Source of the DNA: Sycobia sp. Sy_11
Lineage: Eukaryota; Arthropoda; Insecta; Hymenoptera; Epichrysomallidae
NCBI GenBank assembly: GCA_018907035.1
Contig: JACCIC010000123.1
Location: forward strand, 806,001-870,000
DNA: 64,000 nucleotides
Reading direction: 5' to 3'
Position numbers and translations under genes: made by a program. The notes under the pieces were generated by a model that saw only the letters and a list, made by a program, of their open reading frames with translations, was not told the origin of the DNA and did no database searches. Shown piece after piece: positions 12,091 through 22,540 of this stretch (the first letter of the stretch is position 1; the number at the start of each line of letters is the position of its first letter).

Positions 12091-12540
12091 ACAGCAAATT
12101 AAAAAAATCTTTTGTATTATTTATTTTTAACTGCATTTACAAATATATTTTCACTGTTTCAGTGAAATGTATTAGGAGGTGAACTTAGTTTCCAACCTTC
12201 ACGTTTAGATGGTGGTATGAGTACTACGAAAAGTCAAACGTGTTGGATCTAGTATTTATTTTGTAGTTTTACCATTTACCATTAAAATTCAGTTAATATC
12301 ATTGGCATCACCAATAAAATTCAGGCGCCATCATTTATGTAAACATAATTTTTTGATCAGTGAAAAATAAATAGTGATAAATCGTGTTTTCGACATATCC
12401 TTTTACACTATTTTGATTTGAAAAAAGTGTAGCAGAAACTTATCGATTGCTGCAAGAATGTTACAGCAAATTAAAAAATTATTTTGAATTTTTTATTTTG
12501 AACTGTATTTACAAATATATTTTCACTATTTCCGTCAAAT
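12091..12540. repeat. 78-bp direct repeats flanking a mariner B fragment
   Basis: The sequence at 12091-12168 (ACAGCAAATTAAAAAA ... ACAAATATATTTTCACT) is repeated with about 85-90% identity at 12463-12540. Between them lie a TA and the first 291 bp of mariner B. The second copy starts exactly where the mariner sequence breaks off. Confidence 0.8.
12172..12462 (+). mobile_element. truncated mariner B, 5' end only
   Basis: The fragment begins TTAGGAGGTGAACTTAGTTTCC after a TA. It tracks the complete mariner B at 15788 through the terminal repeat, the leader and the first transposase codons (CATATCCTTTTACACTATTTTG), then stops at CAAGAATGTTA. The remaining 950 bp of the element is absent. Confidence 0.85.
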
Positions 12541-12643
12541 TTAAATAAGTGTAGATAGTATGGTATTTAACATTTTAATAACACGTTATCAAATTCTCTT
12601 CGAACATTCAATATCTGTGATTTATTAACATATTTTATATATA

Positions 12644-13766
12644 CTAGCATCCCCCGTCTTGGCTTCGCCCGAGATAATAATTTAACCGATTTCATAAATA
12701 ATTCAATAATATCTAAGTAAAAAGTATTCTATACGTAAAACTCTATGTTTCTATAAATAATTGACCGTAATTTACCTATCGTCGCTTCTGTATAAAAATC
12801 TGCTTCAATGTAGCGTCCACTTCAAAAAGTTGATATTTTGCTTACCATTTTATACAATATATATATTGAATATGGCTTCGATGGAGAAAATTGTATTTTC
12901 GAGTTCAAGCGGTAGAAAAAGATCTGCAAGTGTCTCGAGACGACGTTTTCAGAGAGTATCCTGTTAGGGTTATAGGCAATGTCTCGGGACGACTGCTATA
13001 AAGAGTTTTGTGTTGGGGAGGTAGAATACAATGTCCAGTTATCCCAAGACGACTCTTACTCGGAGTGTGCATGTTCAAATGATAGAATACTAATCTCTTC
13101 ATAGAAATCTTACTGACATACCTGGATATTGTTTACCAGCAATTATACAGGACACTTCCTGTAGAAGTAGTTCCAAATCATCTGGAAATCGCATTCTATC
13201 ATTCGAACACGAAACTCCCCGTAGAAGTTGACCCGATATACCTGAACTTCGTTTCCTCACAACTAAACACGATACTCCCCATAGAAATCGTCCCGTCATA
13301 CCTGGACATCATTTTCTACCGTCCAAACACGAAAGTCCCCGTAGAAGTCGTTCCATAACACTTGGAAATCGCATTCTATCATCCAAACACGTAACTCCCC
13401 GTTGAAGTTGTCCCGACATACCTAAACATCGTTTCCTACCAACTAAACACGATAGTCCCAGTAAAAGTCGTCCCGAGGAAGCTAGTATCGCTTCCTAACG
13501 ACTAAACACGATATTCCCCGTAGAAGTCGTTCGGAAAGAGTACCGTCTTAACACAAATCTTCAAATAGAATTGATTTCCTCATACCTGGACATCGTTTTC
13601 TATTAACTAAATACAATATTCCCCATATAAATCGCTCAGAAATATCTGGACATCGCATTCTATTATCCGAACACACAACTGGCTATATCAATCGTCTTGA
13701 GTTCAGTAGTTTTTTCGGTTATCGTGTACAAGTAAAAACACGCTTTGTCTTTCTAAATTAGTATGA
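12644..13766 (-). mobile_element. Helitron-like non-autonomous element, copy 1
   Basis: Read on the minus strand, it starts A|TCATACTAATTTAGAAAG at 13766 and ends GGGGGATGCTAG|T at 12644. This fits TC...CTRR ends with insertion between A and T, and a small hairpin-capable GGGCGAAGCC lies just before the end. Both ends recur elsewhere (30836 and 32908; 5' ends at 21225 and 55309). The interior is mainly a 60-bp minisatellite. No Rep/helicase is encoded. A retroposon with a TATGA tail is the alternative, since the 5' end abuts such repeats. Confidence 0.6.
12930..13700. repeat. 60-bp minisatellite with an internal orientation switch
   Basis: About ten units of nearly exactly 60 bp begin around GTAGAAGTCGTCCCGACATA; clear starts are at 13161, 13221, 13281, 13341 and 13401. 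Left of about 13095 the same unit runs in the opposite orientation (GTCTCGAGACGAC..., ATGATAGAATAC). Sub-types alternate: CATTCTATCATCC units and GTTTCCTACCAAC units. One reading frame stays open as a 20-residue periodic peptide. The same unit occurs at 22085, 30430 and 31000. Confidence 0.85.
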
Positions 13767-15787
13767 TATAATATGATATCATATGATATCATATTATATG
13801 ATGATATTATATGATTATATGATATGATATATATAAACCATCATATATATATATGTAATTAAATAACATAAATTACCAATTGGTTTACACAAAAAAGTTT
13901 AAATTCATCAAAAATATCATTCTACAAAATTCTAAAATAAGGCAAGTATTGTGTGCATTATACTTTTTAATCATTTAAAATCTCTTCTCTACAATGTATT
14001 ATATTTATAAAATGAAAATTGTTATATACAAAAATCATCGGATAAATAGGTAATTAAATAACATAAATTAACTACTGGTTTACACATTAGACTTGTGTAT
14101 ATATACCATATACAATTTAATTTTTTAATTATATTTTCATAGTACTGTATTCCCACGTCATAAATAACTGAGTGCATGGGCACACTTTTAATAAGCAACT
14201 TTTTTATTGAATAACAATAAGTAATAATTTCAAAACTTACACGAATTTTTACGCATACATATTTATTTATACTTGATGTAAAACTTGATATCAATACTTT
14301 CTTTTGTTTAAATCAGAAATAATTTAATATAATCCTAAAATGTTATTTTATTACTATCATATTCTATCATATTATATCATATTATAATATATTATATTAG
14401 GCTACCATTTTTTTAAGAATGAAGAAAATTTACGCGTGACTATGAAGTCAAATTACGAAAAAATATCATTTATAGAAATCCAATACATTATAGAGAAGAG
14501 CTTTTAAATGATTAGAATGTCCAATATATCAGATTTCCTTTATTTTATACTTTTGTATAAAATAACTATTGTTTAATTATTTATACTAAATCATTTAGTA
14601 GATTTAAGTATAATGCCTTTGAACTAACGGAATATTTAGTTAGATCACTAAATATTATTTTTACTAAAGGGTTTAGTTAATTTTATTCTTTCTTTATTTA
14701 TATCAATGAAATATTTATTTAAGCTAACTAAATATATTCTACTACTTCCTTTTACTAAACATTTTCCTTTAATAAACATATTTTCTTTACAGTCCCTATA
14801 CTAATAATATTATTTTTCAGCAATATTTAAGAAAGTAAGCTATTTCTATGAATGCAAATGCATTTTTAAAAAATCATTGCTCTATTACAAAGTTTTAATA
14901 ATGGAATTGCTTGTGAAAACAGTTCGTAATAAAATAAAACACCATCAAATAAATAGTTAATTAATTATATACACATATGGGGCATTTGCATAAACGTCAC
15001 AATACATCATTAACCTCTACAGATAGTACAAAATAATTATCAAATAGATTGCAAACATTTTAATGAGTTAAAAAAAAGATTGTATTTCTATATACTAAAA
15101 CTATGCCGTAAAATAATTTTAATTGCGATCATAATCGTATTTATGGTCATGTACTGACATATTGATAGCTATTGGTATAATTACTACATATATTTGAAAA
15201 TATTTCACTACAATAATATAAATTTTAAACTTGTTTCAAACAATACTTTTTCATAACGTGTAGTTAATTTTCATGAATTTCATGCATAAGATTTTATGTT
15301 TAACTACAATTAGAAATGGTACAAAAATTCATACTTTATTAACGATTTTTTTGTAATAACCTTTCAACCAATTTGAATTGTAAATGTATTATACGGCAAT
15401 CGCAATTGATGGCAAGACGATGGCACGCAAATTTCCAAGAAAATTTAAAATGCCCGAAACATCGAAAACCTCCAGATCCTTCTTTTTCTCAATTTGCTCT
15501 CATCGCAAGGACTCTACTCAATGCAGGCCAGGATAGAGTCTGGAAACCCCGGATTATATTACAGCACATCATAAATATTTTGCCCGCTTTAATCCGGTAC
15601 TTCTTGTACTGACGTTACTCCGGTAAAGCTGGCCTGGTCTGCCCGTTCGTACGCGCTCGTGCATCAGATCATTCACCTGGCTGCCTGCCGCATCAAACTG
15701 CCACAGTTACGCCATGTAGCAGCTAAAAATTTTTAGTACTATCGCCCCATTTTTGTGTTTTTCTATAAGCGTGTATTTTCTTTGGTA
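13767..15787. other. AT-rich stretch with a TATGAT-type microsatellite
   Basis: The first 60 bp are imperfect ATATGATATC repeats abutting the Helitron-like end. At 15373-15720 a GC-richer patch includes a 79-codon plus-strand ORF rich in basic residues that I do not recognise. The rest holds nothing supportable. Confidence 0.4.
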
Positions 15788-17043
15788 TTAGGAGGCGAAC
15801 TTAGTTTCCGAGTTTCACGTTAAGATGGCGATATAATTAGTACGAAAAGTCAGATGTGTCGGATCTAGTACTAATTTTTTATTTTTGGCATTTACGTATA
15901 AATTATAGTTAAGAGGTGCCATCATTTGTGTAAACATTACAATTTTTTGATTAATGAAAAATGAATCGTGTTAAATCGATTTTTCGACATGTCCTTTTGC
16001 ACTATTTTGATTTGAAAAAAAGTGTAGCAAATCTTATCGATTGTTTCAAGAATGTTATGGCGAACAAGCTGCATTGGTTATAAGATGTAAAGAGGAGTTT
16101 CAGCGATTTAGAAGTGGAGATACAGATGCTAATGACAATCGAACATGCTTGACAACCGAAAAAGTTTGAAGATAGTGAATTGCAAACATTATTGGACGAA
16201 AACTCAGTTCAAACGCAGAAAGAACTCGCTAATAAGTTAGAAGTCAGTGACAGAGTAGTTGGCAAATGTTTACATGCGATGGGAAAGATTCATAAAGAAG
16301 GAAAACGGATGCCACCTGATTTGACCGAATGTATCTTTATGAATTGATACACATCGTATTGTCTTTGCTTGCCAGGCAAAGAAAGAAGAGATTTCTGTGA
16401 TTTACTATGACAATCCTAAGCGCAAAAAGTCATGCGTGGACCCAGAACAACCGTCTACATAGACACCAAAGCGAAACATGCACGGTCAAAAGGTATTGCT
16501 GTGCATTTGGTGGGACCAAAAGGGTGTGCTACGAGCTGTACTACGAGCTGCTACAACTGAATGAAAAGGTCACTGCCAAAGTATTTAAACGCCAACTGAA
16601 TGATTTGCAACAGAAATTGATCGAACATAGATCAGTAATTGTGAGCAATAGGCGCAAAGTCATTCTCTTGCATGACAACGCTCAGCCACATGTTGCAAAA
16701 GCCGTCAACAACATCCTGTTTTAGCTCGAATGAGAAGTGTTGCCGCATCCAGCATACTCACTAGACATAGCGCCTTCTGATTACTATCTATTCAGATCGA
16801 TGCAAAACGACTTCGTTGATATGCACTTCCGACTTGTTCAAGAAGTGCAAAAATTTGTAGATAATTGGATCGCCACGAAACTGCCATCGTTCTTTTGCCA
16901 CGGCATCGCCATGCTGTAAGAAAGATGGAAAAAAGTAGTAGAAAGTGATGGAAAATATTTTAATTAAAATTAACGTATATCTCTTTTCCATAATAAATGT
17001 CCTTTTTCCGTTAAAAAGGTCGGAAACTAACTTTGACTCCTAA
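15788..17043 (+). mobile_element. mariner-like element B, full length
   Basis: Terminal inverted repeats TTAGGAGGCGAACTTAGTTT and, from the right, TTAGGAGTCAAAGTTAGTTT are flanked by TA (15786-15787 and 17044-17045). The length of 1256 bp is normal for mariner. Partial copies of the same family are at 12172 and 49813. Confidence 0.9.
15989..16967 (+). pseudogene. mariner B transposase, broken
   Basis: A start codon at 15989 opens a transposase frame with many stops and frameshifts in its N-terminal half. From about 16407 the C-terminal half is readable: LLHDNAQPHVAKA carries the second Asp, and IAPSDYYLF carries the third exactly 34 residues later, despite two stops between them. The end reads ERWKKVVESDGKYF, typical of mariner C-termini. 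It cannot make a functional transposase, although the terminal repeats could in principle still be mobilised by a related enzyme. Confidence 0.85.
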
Positions 17044-17045
17044 TA

Positions 17046-18590
17046 CATCACAAAGAAATTAACAAACTTGCGAATTCAAGCAGTAAAATAAAAAAAGTTA
17101 AAAATGTAAATTCTCCTCAAAATGATTCCAACCTTTTTCGTGCTTATGTTTTAGATCATGAAAATATATTGACTAATATTAATAATAATGATTTTAACTA
17201 TGCTGGTCACGTATTTGATTCTTCTCTTTCTCTTTCTTGGAATTTCTCTGGCGATGATGATCCCAATGATTATATACTTTAATGATGATTCCAATAATGA
17301 TTTCAATGACGATTCTGTGGATAATCTCCAGGCTATTTTAGCTTCTGCTTTCTTAAAAACAAGCATGAACCATCAACAATGTACAACTGTATTACACGCG
17401 CTTTAGTCTTATTTCTGTTTTCAACATATTCATATCGATCTTAGGATAGTTTCAGGTACTCCAGCTACTTTTCTTCCACCACTGAATGTAGCTGAGGGAG
17501 AATACCTGTACTTGGACTTCAAGAAACGTTTCCTTTCTATATTTTAAATCACTGATCCATGCTACATTCTCTATATTCTAGAAGTAGATTTTGGTGTACT
17601 GATAGAGCTTCTATAGATAAAGGCGGCAAAATCACGTTGCGGTCAATTCAAATTGGAATTTCGAATAATCTACATAATTATCCTGAATTTGTTGGCATGT
17701 ATAAAGGCCACACAATTTTTCCATTTATTTATTAATCAAGTTTTAATGAGTTTTAATATTAGAGGCAAGTATTTTTTTTAAAAGCATATCTGTCAAGCTA
17801 CGTTTTTTATTGCAGATGCATTGCTAGAGCTTGTTCATTAGAGCACCGTAAACACAAAACTTGAGTTGCTTGCTCTAAATTTTGGGTAACTGGAAGTTAT
17901 GTAATTCCTGGCGTCAAGCTTTTTGCGAAACAGACATTAAAGCTCGCATAGATCATGAACATCGTTTGCAAATAGACAGTGAACATAATATCGAAGGTGA
18001 ATCTTCTTTAGCCAACTTGCATTAGATTTATTTTCACAAGCTGTATTTGATTATCTCCTTAAATAAAAGTAATACTACAATTACTCTTCAGGATTCTCTT
18101 ATTTATATTATTAAAAATATTCTATCCATTGACGAAAACTGCATCTTATGATTGAGTACATCTCATAAAATAATTAATTTCTTTAACACAGTTACTACGT
18201 TTTCTTTTGTTGGCCTTTTTCGTTGTGCTTCAAAATTATCGCAAATTTCACAAATATTATTCGATGAAATTTATGGTAAATACTTTAGAATTTCATATTA
18301 GGAAGAAGCTCCAACAAGAAAATGTAAAGAAGATGGTTTTATAATTTTTAAACTTTCATTTATATATCCCGCTTGAGCTTTAAACTTATATTTTTTTTAT
18401 ATATATTTGTTTCCGCTTCGATTAGCGTTGGATTATTTGTGAATATACACTCTAACGTATTTTAGATCGTTACTAAATACTAAGTATAATGATAAAATTT
18501 TAATTAATTATTGTTAAATCTTCATATAGTCATTGTTAGAGTTTATCTTATATACATGTTCAAGGTTTTTATATTATATTATAGTTACAG
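17046..18590 (+). other. possible decayed transposase-like sequence
   Basis: Plus-strand translations in shifting frames contain phrases such as VSGTPATFLPPLNVAEGEYLY (about 17450-17510), IQIGISNNLHNYPEF (about 17640-17690) and DHEHRLQIDSEHNIEGESS (about 17955-18010). Their order loosely recalls long, unnamed transposase-like proteins common in insect genomes. Stops are frequent and no conserved catalytic motif is visible, so this is a weak impression. Confidence 0.22.
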
Positions 18591-18599
18591 TTTAACCGT

Positions 18600-18880
18600 T
18601 GAAGATCAGCCTGAATCGTTCAAAACGGCTGATATTAAGGGTACATTTTAATTTAAGATTGTGGAATAGTCAGGTTGTCTTTTACTAACATTGAATATAG
18701 AATATTTTATTTTTATTTTTAATTTTTAATTTGATTTTTATTTAATTTTTTTAGTAGTAATTTTCATTTCAGATTTACCGAGCTGATTATAAATAAAGAC
18801 AGTTTAACTGTCATTATATTAGTATATTATATTATTGTATAAAGGTTGTAAGACCCATAAAAATTATTTATGATTTGATG
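18600..18880 (+). repeat. foldback-family fragment, spacer plus right arm
   Basis: It matches the right half of the foldback at 21603-22067: TAGTCAGGTTGTCTTTTAC, an AT-rich tract, TTTCATTTCAGATT, a GACAGTTTAACTGTCATTAT-like block, and TAAGACCCATAAAAATTAT. The left arm is missing, and the right end joins directly to a mariner fragment. Confidence 0.65.
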
Positions 18881-19672
18881 CAACATGTGCCCGAGCTTTA
18901 TCGTGATAAAAAATGACGAACTCATGTCTGGTCTCATATTTTAGCCATTTTTACTGTAATACGTGGTTCGAACGATTAAGTTGGGTGCGATACAATGATC
19001 CTTTGATGGTGTAACTACTCAGAAGCAGTTCGTAGTATACAACACCCTTTTCATTCCACCATATGCACAGAATAACCTTATTTACGTAAATATTTCGTTT
19101 CGGCGTCGATTGGACAGCTCGCGGGGCTTTGTATACGATTTTCTGCGTTTAGGATTATTATGATAAATCTATTTTTCATCCCCAGTGATAATATGATGAA
19201 AAAATGATTTATTTTTATACCGCTGTAACAACATTTTGGACATGCAAAAATGCTGTTCGATGTCTCTCAACTTTAATTACTACGGCACCCAGTTTCCCAA
19301 TGCAAAATAAATCCCAATGCTTTTAGGCGCAAGGAAACGGCTTATTGAGTGACGTCCAATGATGCAAAAAGTTTTTCTTAAATCTAACACGGATCCTCAT
19401 CCAGCAAACCGTCTAATTCCTTATCTTTAAAATTGTTCGGCTTTTCGGAGCAATTATTGTCTACAACTTTAAAATCACCAATTTTGAACTATATGAACGA
19501 CCACGATACGTCGATTCACCAATACATTTCGCCACATACGTTTCCGAAAGCAAACGATCGACCTCAGCTGCACTTTTCCTCGAATTAAAGAATAGAAGCA
19601 GCGCTTCCCGCAAATGACGTTTATTTGGCTGGAAACTTTCTATAATGTTGCTCGATAAAATAAGCGACATCG
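18881..19672 (-). pseudogene. mariner-like transposase, N-terminal two thirds, decayed
   Basis: Reading leftwards from 19672, the N-terminus reads FQPNKRHLREALLLFFNSRKSAAEVDRLL, resembling the intact transposases at 22617 and 38483 and so the same broad group. Further on, frames shift repeatedly, but the segment near 19045-19080 and the HDKARAHVA-like stretch at about 18880-18905 (second Asp region) are still visible. Sequence beyond the second Asp, including the third catalytic Asp, is gone at the junction with the foldback fragment. Confidence 0.7.
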
Positions 19673-19739
19673 AAAGAAATGCTCAAATATAATGCTACAA
19701 AATTGTTGAAAGATATACAATCTATAAATATAAAACATG

Positions 19740-20570
19740 ATATCTGACATTTCTGTCTGGGATGTGATGTCCCACAGGAGTGGGACAAGGTCCGGAACGT
19801 AAGACAGTGTTGAGGATTTATATTAGGATAAATTAATTAAGTAATTAATTTATGTTTATTTAATTATTTATTTAATTGTTATTATTATAAATAAAAGCGA
19901 AAAATGAATGAATACTATTAGATTAAAATAAATAAACTACTATTAAGTAGAGAATGAAATAAATAAGATAAATAAATGTTATAAATCCAAAAGGCTTTAT
20001 TAAATAGAATTGTGAATAAAAGTGCACGCGGCGGTTCTCTGATCACGAGTGCCTCCTTGCTCCAAAACTACGTCGGCCTCCCCCGCATCATATTGCCGAA
20101 AATCCACCCCTAGGTATCGCTGAGCCAATCGGCGCGTCGCCTTTCCTTCTTTCTCCTTCTCTCGAGCCATGGTAGTTCAGCGGCAACGCGGCTAGCTGCT
20201 CGTAGGTATATTGCGGAGAATTCCAGATGCAGCTCGCAGGTGTTCGACTGGCATTTAGCATCGGATAGCGAGAGGTTTGCGGGATGAACGAAATAACAAG
20301 ACATATGTCTCAATTCTCGATGGTATTTACAATATATCTTGTTTTTAACAGATTAAGTATTAATACTAATAATAATAATAATAATAAGTCTCATTATTGA
20401 GGAGAAAGGAGAAATTGTGATTAGGATCTCTTACAAAACATTAATAAAGGCAATTTTATATTCAAAACTGCAAAGTTAAATTTATTCTTATTAAATTATA
20501 TGGCATAAAAAAGCTGCACTCAGTGAGTGGAGGAAAAAGCCGTACAATAAATTTAGTAAATAGTATCGTA
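19740..20570 (-). other. GC-variable segment resembling an LTR
   Basis: On the minus strand this contains GTACGGCTTTTTCC, a CACTCACTGAGTG hairpin and AATAAA sites, a combination shared with the solo LTR at 9199-10166 (10005-10070). A GTCCCAC-GTGGGAC hairpin lies at about 19768-19786. I could not define TG...CA ends or a target duplication, so this is only an LTR-like impression. The 67-codon ORF at 20110-20313 is not recognised. Confidence 0.3.
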
Positions 20571-21224
20571 ATCAATATTATATAATAGATAAATTATATG
20601 GTCTTATTATTATAACTAGAAAACTGATATTTTTGGGAAATTAATATTTTTAATATTATAGCACAAATAAAATTTATGTAACATATATGAACAGAATAAC
20701 ATAATATTTCTGAAATTATAAATACCTTGTCTGTTATTATACTAGCTACGAAGAAATTAATGGAAAAAGAAAGTAAATCCTAGGAAATTCAGTATATTGC
20801 TTCAAGAATCGAAATCATTCGAAAGCAATGTGAAAAAGTAATAAATTGCTTCAATATTAAACAACACAGTTAAAAAATTATTTGAAGAAATTTGTAACAC
20901 TACTTCCACGTTCGACAGCATCATTGTATGAACTTGACCAGCAAGGTCGACGTAATGCTGATCAATCACTCGTCAATGGAGCTGACACAACTGTTATAGA
21001 AGTAACTGGATAATGTAAGCATAATCTCTTTCTATTAGTAGAATTTTTATAGATACAAATGTTTTAAATTAATATAGATTCTTTTTTTAAATGAAATTAA
21101 TACAAGTGTCTATATGAATTCAACAAACCTATAATAATTTTGTAATCTTCGGAAATTTAATTGTTATCTGTTTTGTCATTAATTTAGCATTTTATTATAT
21201 TTTTCTATAATATATCATATCATA
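20571..21224. other. AT-rich stretch, nothing recognised
   Basis: No ORF, RNA or shared repeat could be supported. Confidence 0.4.
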
Positions 21225-21602
21225 TCATACTAATTTGTAAAGAAAAAGCCTCTTTTTTGTACACGATAAAATAAAAAACTACTGAACCGACTGTTCTGAA
21301 ATACGAAATATATATTCTGTATGATCTTCGGAAGGACATAGGCAATGTTTTTTATTGAAAATCATTTTACTTTCGTCAATAAATTACGAGTACATACATT
21401 ATAAGCGGCGTTTTATAATTTGGTGGGAATAGTAAACCGAGCTCGGCGGCGACTCCACATGCCGTGCGCAAATGAGTTTATCTCTTTCCCTTTCACCACT
21501 GGTAACTAAATATTTACAGTACTTAAATTTTAAATGTAAAAATATACGATATACGACATATTAAAATTAAAAATTGTACTTATGTCGATTGTATTGAATT
21601 AA

Positions 21603-22067
21603 ATTAATAAATATTCTTATCGGTCTTACACTCTTTATAATATCATATATTAGTTAAAATAATGACATTCAGCCTTTCCTTGTTTATGATCACTCCTGTA
21701 GAATCTGAAATAAAACTTATTACTACAATAAATCATATCAGAAAATTAAAAATAAAAATAAAAGAAGAAGAAGGTGATCCTAAATTTAAGGTGGTGGGGA
21801 CAGTCATGTTGTCCTTTACATACATAACATAAAATAAGTACTTTTATTAATTTTTATTTTTATTTTACTTATTATTGTATTTTTATTTTTATTTTATTAT
21901 TAATTTTATTTTATTTTTATTTTTAATTTTCTGATATAATTTAATGTAATAATAAGTTTTATTTCAGATTCTACGGGGGTGATCATAAACAAGGGCAGTC
22001 TGACTGTCATTATTTGAATTAATATATGATATTATAAAGACTGTAAGACCGATAAAAATATTTATTA
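21603..22067. repeat. foldback palindrome, about 160-bp arms
   Basis: The left arm (about 21603-21765) and right arm (about 21910-22067) are inverted copies. For example, GATCACTCCTGTAGAATCTG on the left pairs with CAGATTCTACGGGGGTGATC on the right, and CGGTCTTACA pairs with TGTAAGACCG. The spacer holds GGGGACAGTCATGTTGTCC. No ORF. Related sequence is at 18600, 31603 and 35850. Confidence 0.8.
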
Positions 22068-22084
22068 AGATATACGATACATAT

Positions 22085-22495
22085 GGTTTCTACAGGGAAA
22101 TATTCTAGTTTTGGGTACGGGTGGTTGAATACGATATCCCTGTGTTTTAGGACGATTATAATTACTCTACGGAGAATTTCGTGTTTGCACAGTAAAATAC
22201 GATGTCTAGGTATCTCGGAATGTCTTCTACGGGAAGTATCCTGTTTATTCTGTAGAAAACGATGTACAGGTTTCTCAGAACGACTTCTACGAGGAGTATA
22301 GTGTTTAGTTGGTAGGAAACGATTTCCAGGTTGTCTTTCGACGACTTCTACGGGCAGTTTTGTGTTTGGACAGTAGAATACGATGTTCAGTTGTCTCTAG
22401 ACGACTTCTACGAGAATTATTGTGTTTAGTCGTTAGGAAACAATGCCCACGAATCTCGGAACGACCTGTACGGGCAGTATCCTGTTTATCGATAA
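22085..22495 (+). repeat. 60-bp minisatellite, about 6-7 units
   Basis: Units of about 60 bp contain ACGACTTCTACGGGxAGTxTxGTGTTT and GTAGAAxACGATGTxCAGG, the inverse of the unit at 13161. The plus-strand frame is open over 20-residue repeats of the form RxLLRxVxCL. Confidence 0.85.
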
Positions 22496-22540
22496 TATAT
22501 AAGAATTATAAAAAATGATATGATTTTATAAAAATATGTA

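Larger units (their letters stand above)
21225..22500 (+). mobile_element. Helitron-like element, copy 3, 3' end missing
   Basis: It starts A|TCATACTAATTTG at 21225 after ATATC repeats. The 5' block (CTACTGAACCGACTGTTCTG, AGGACATAGGC) matches copies at 55309 and, inverted, 32780-32908. A foldback palindrome and a 60-bp minisatellite follow in the same order as in copy 2. No CTAG end is seen before the mariner at 22541 or after it. Confidence 0.6.

Noticed and set aside
12930..13700. CRISPR-like array
   Set aside because: The 60-bp units are contiguous with no unique spacers and vary along their whole length; a minisatellite in a eukaryotic context.
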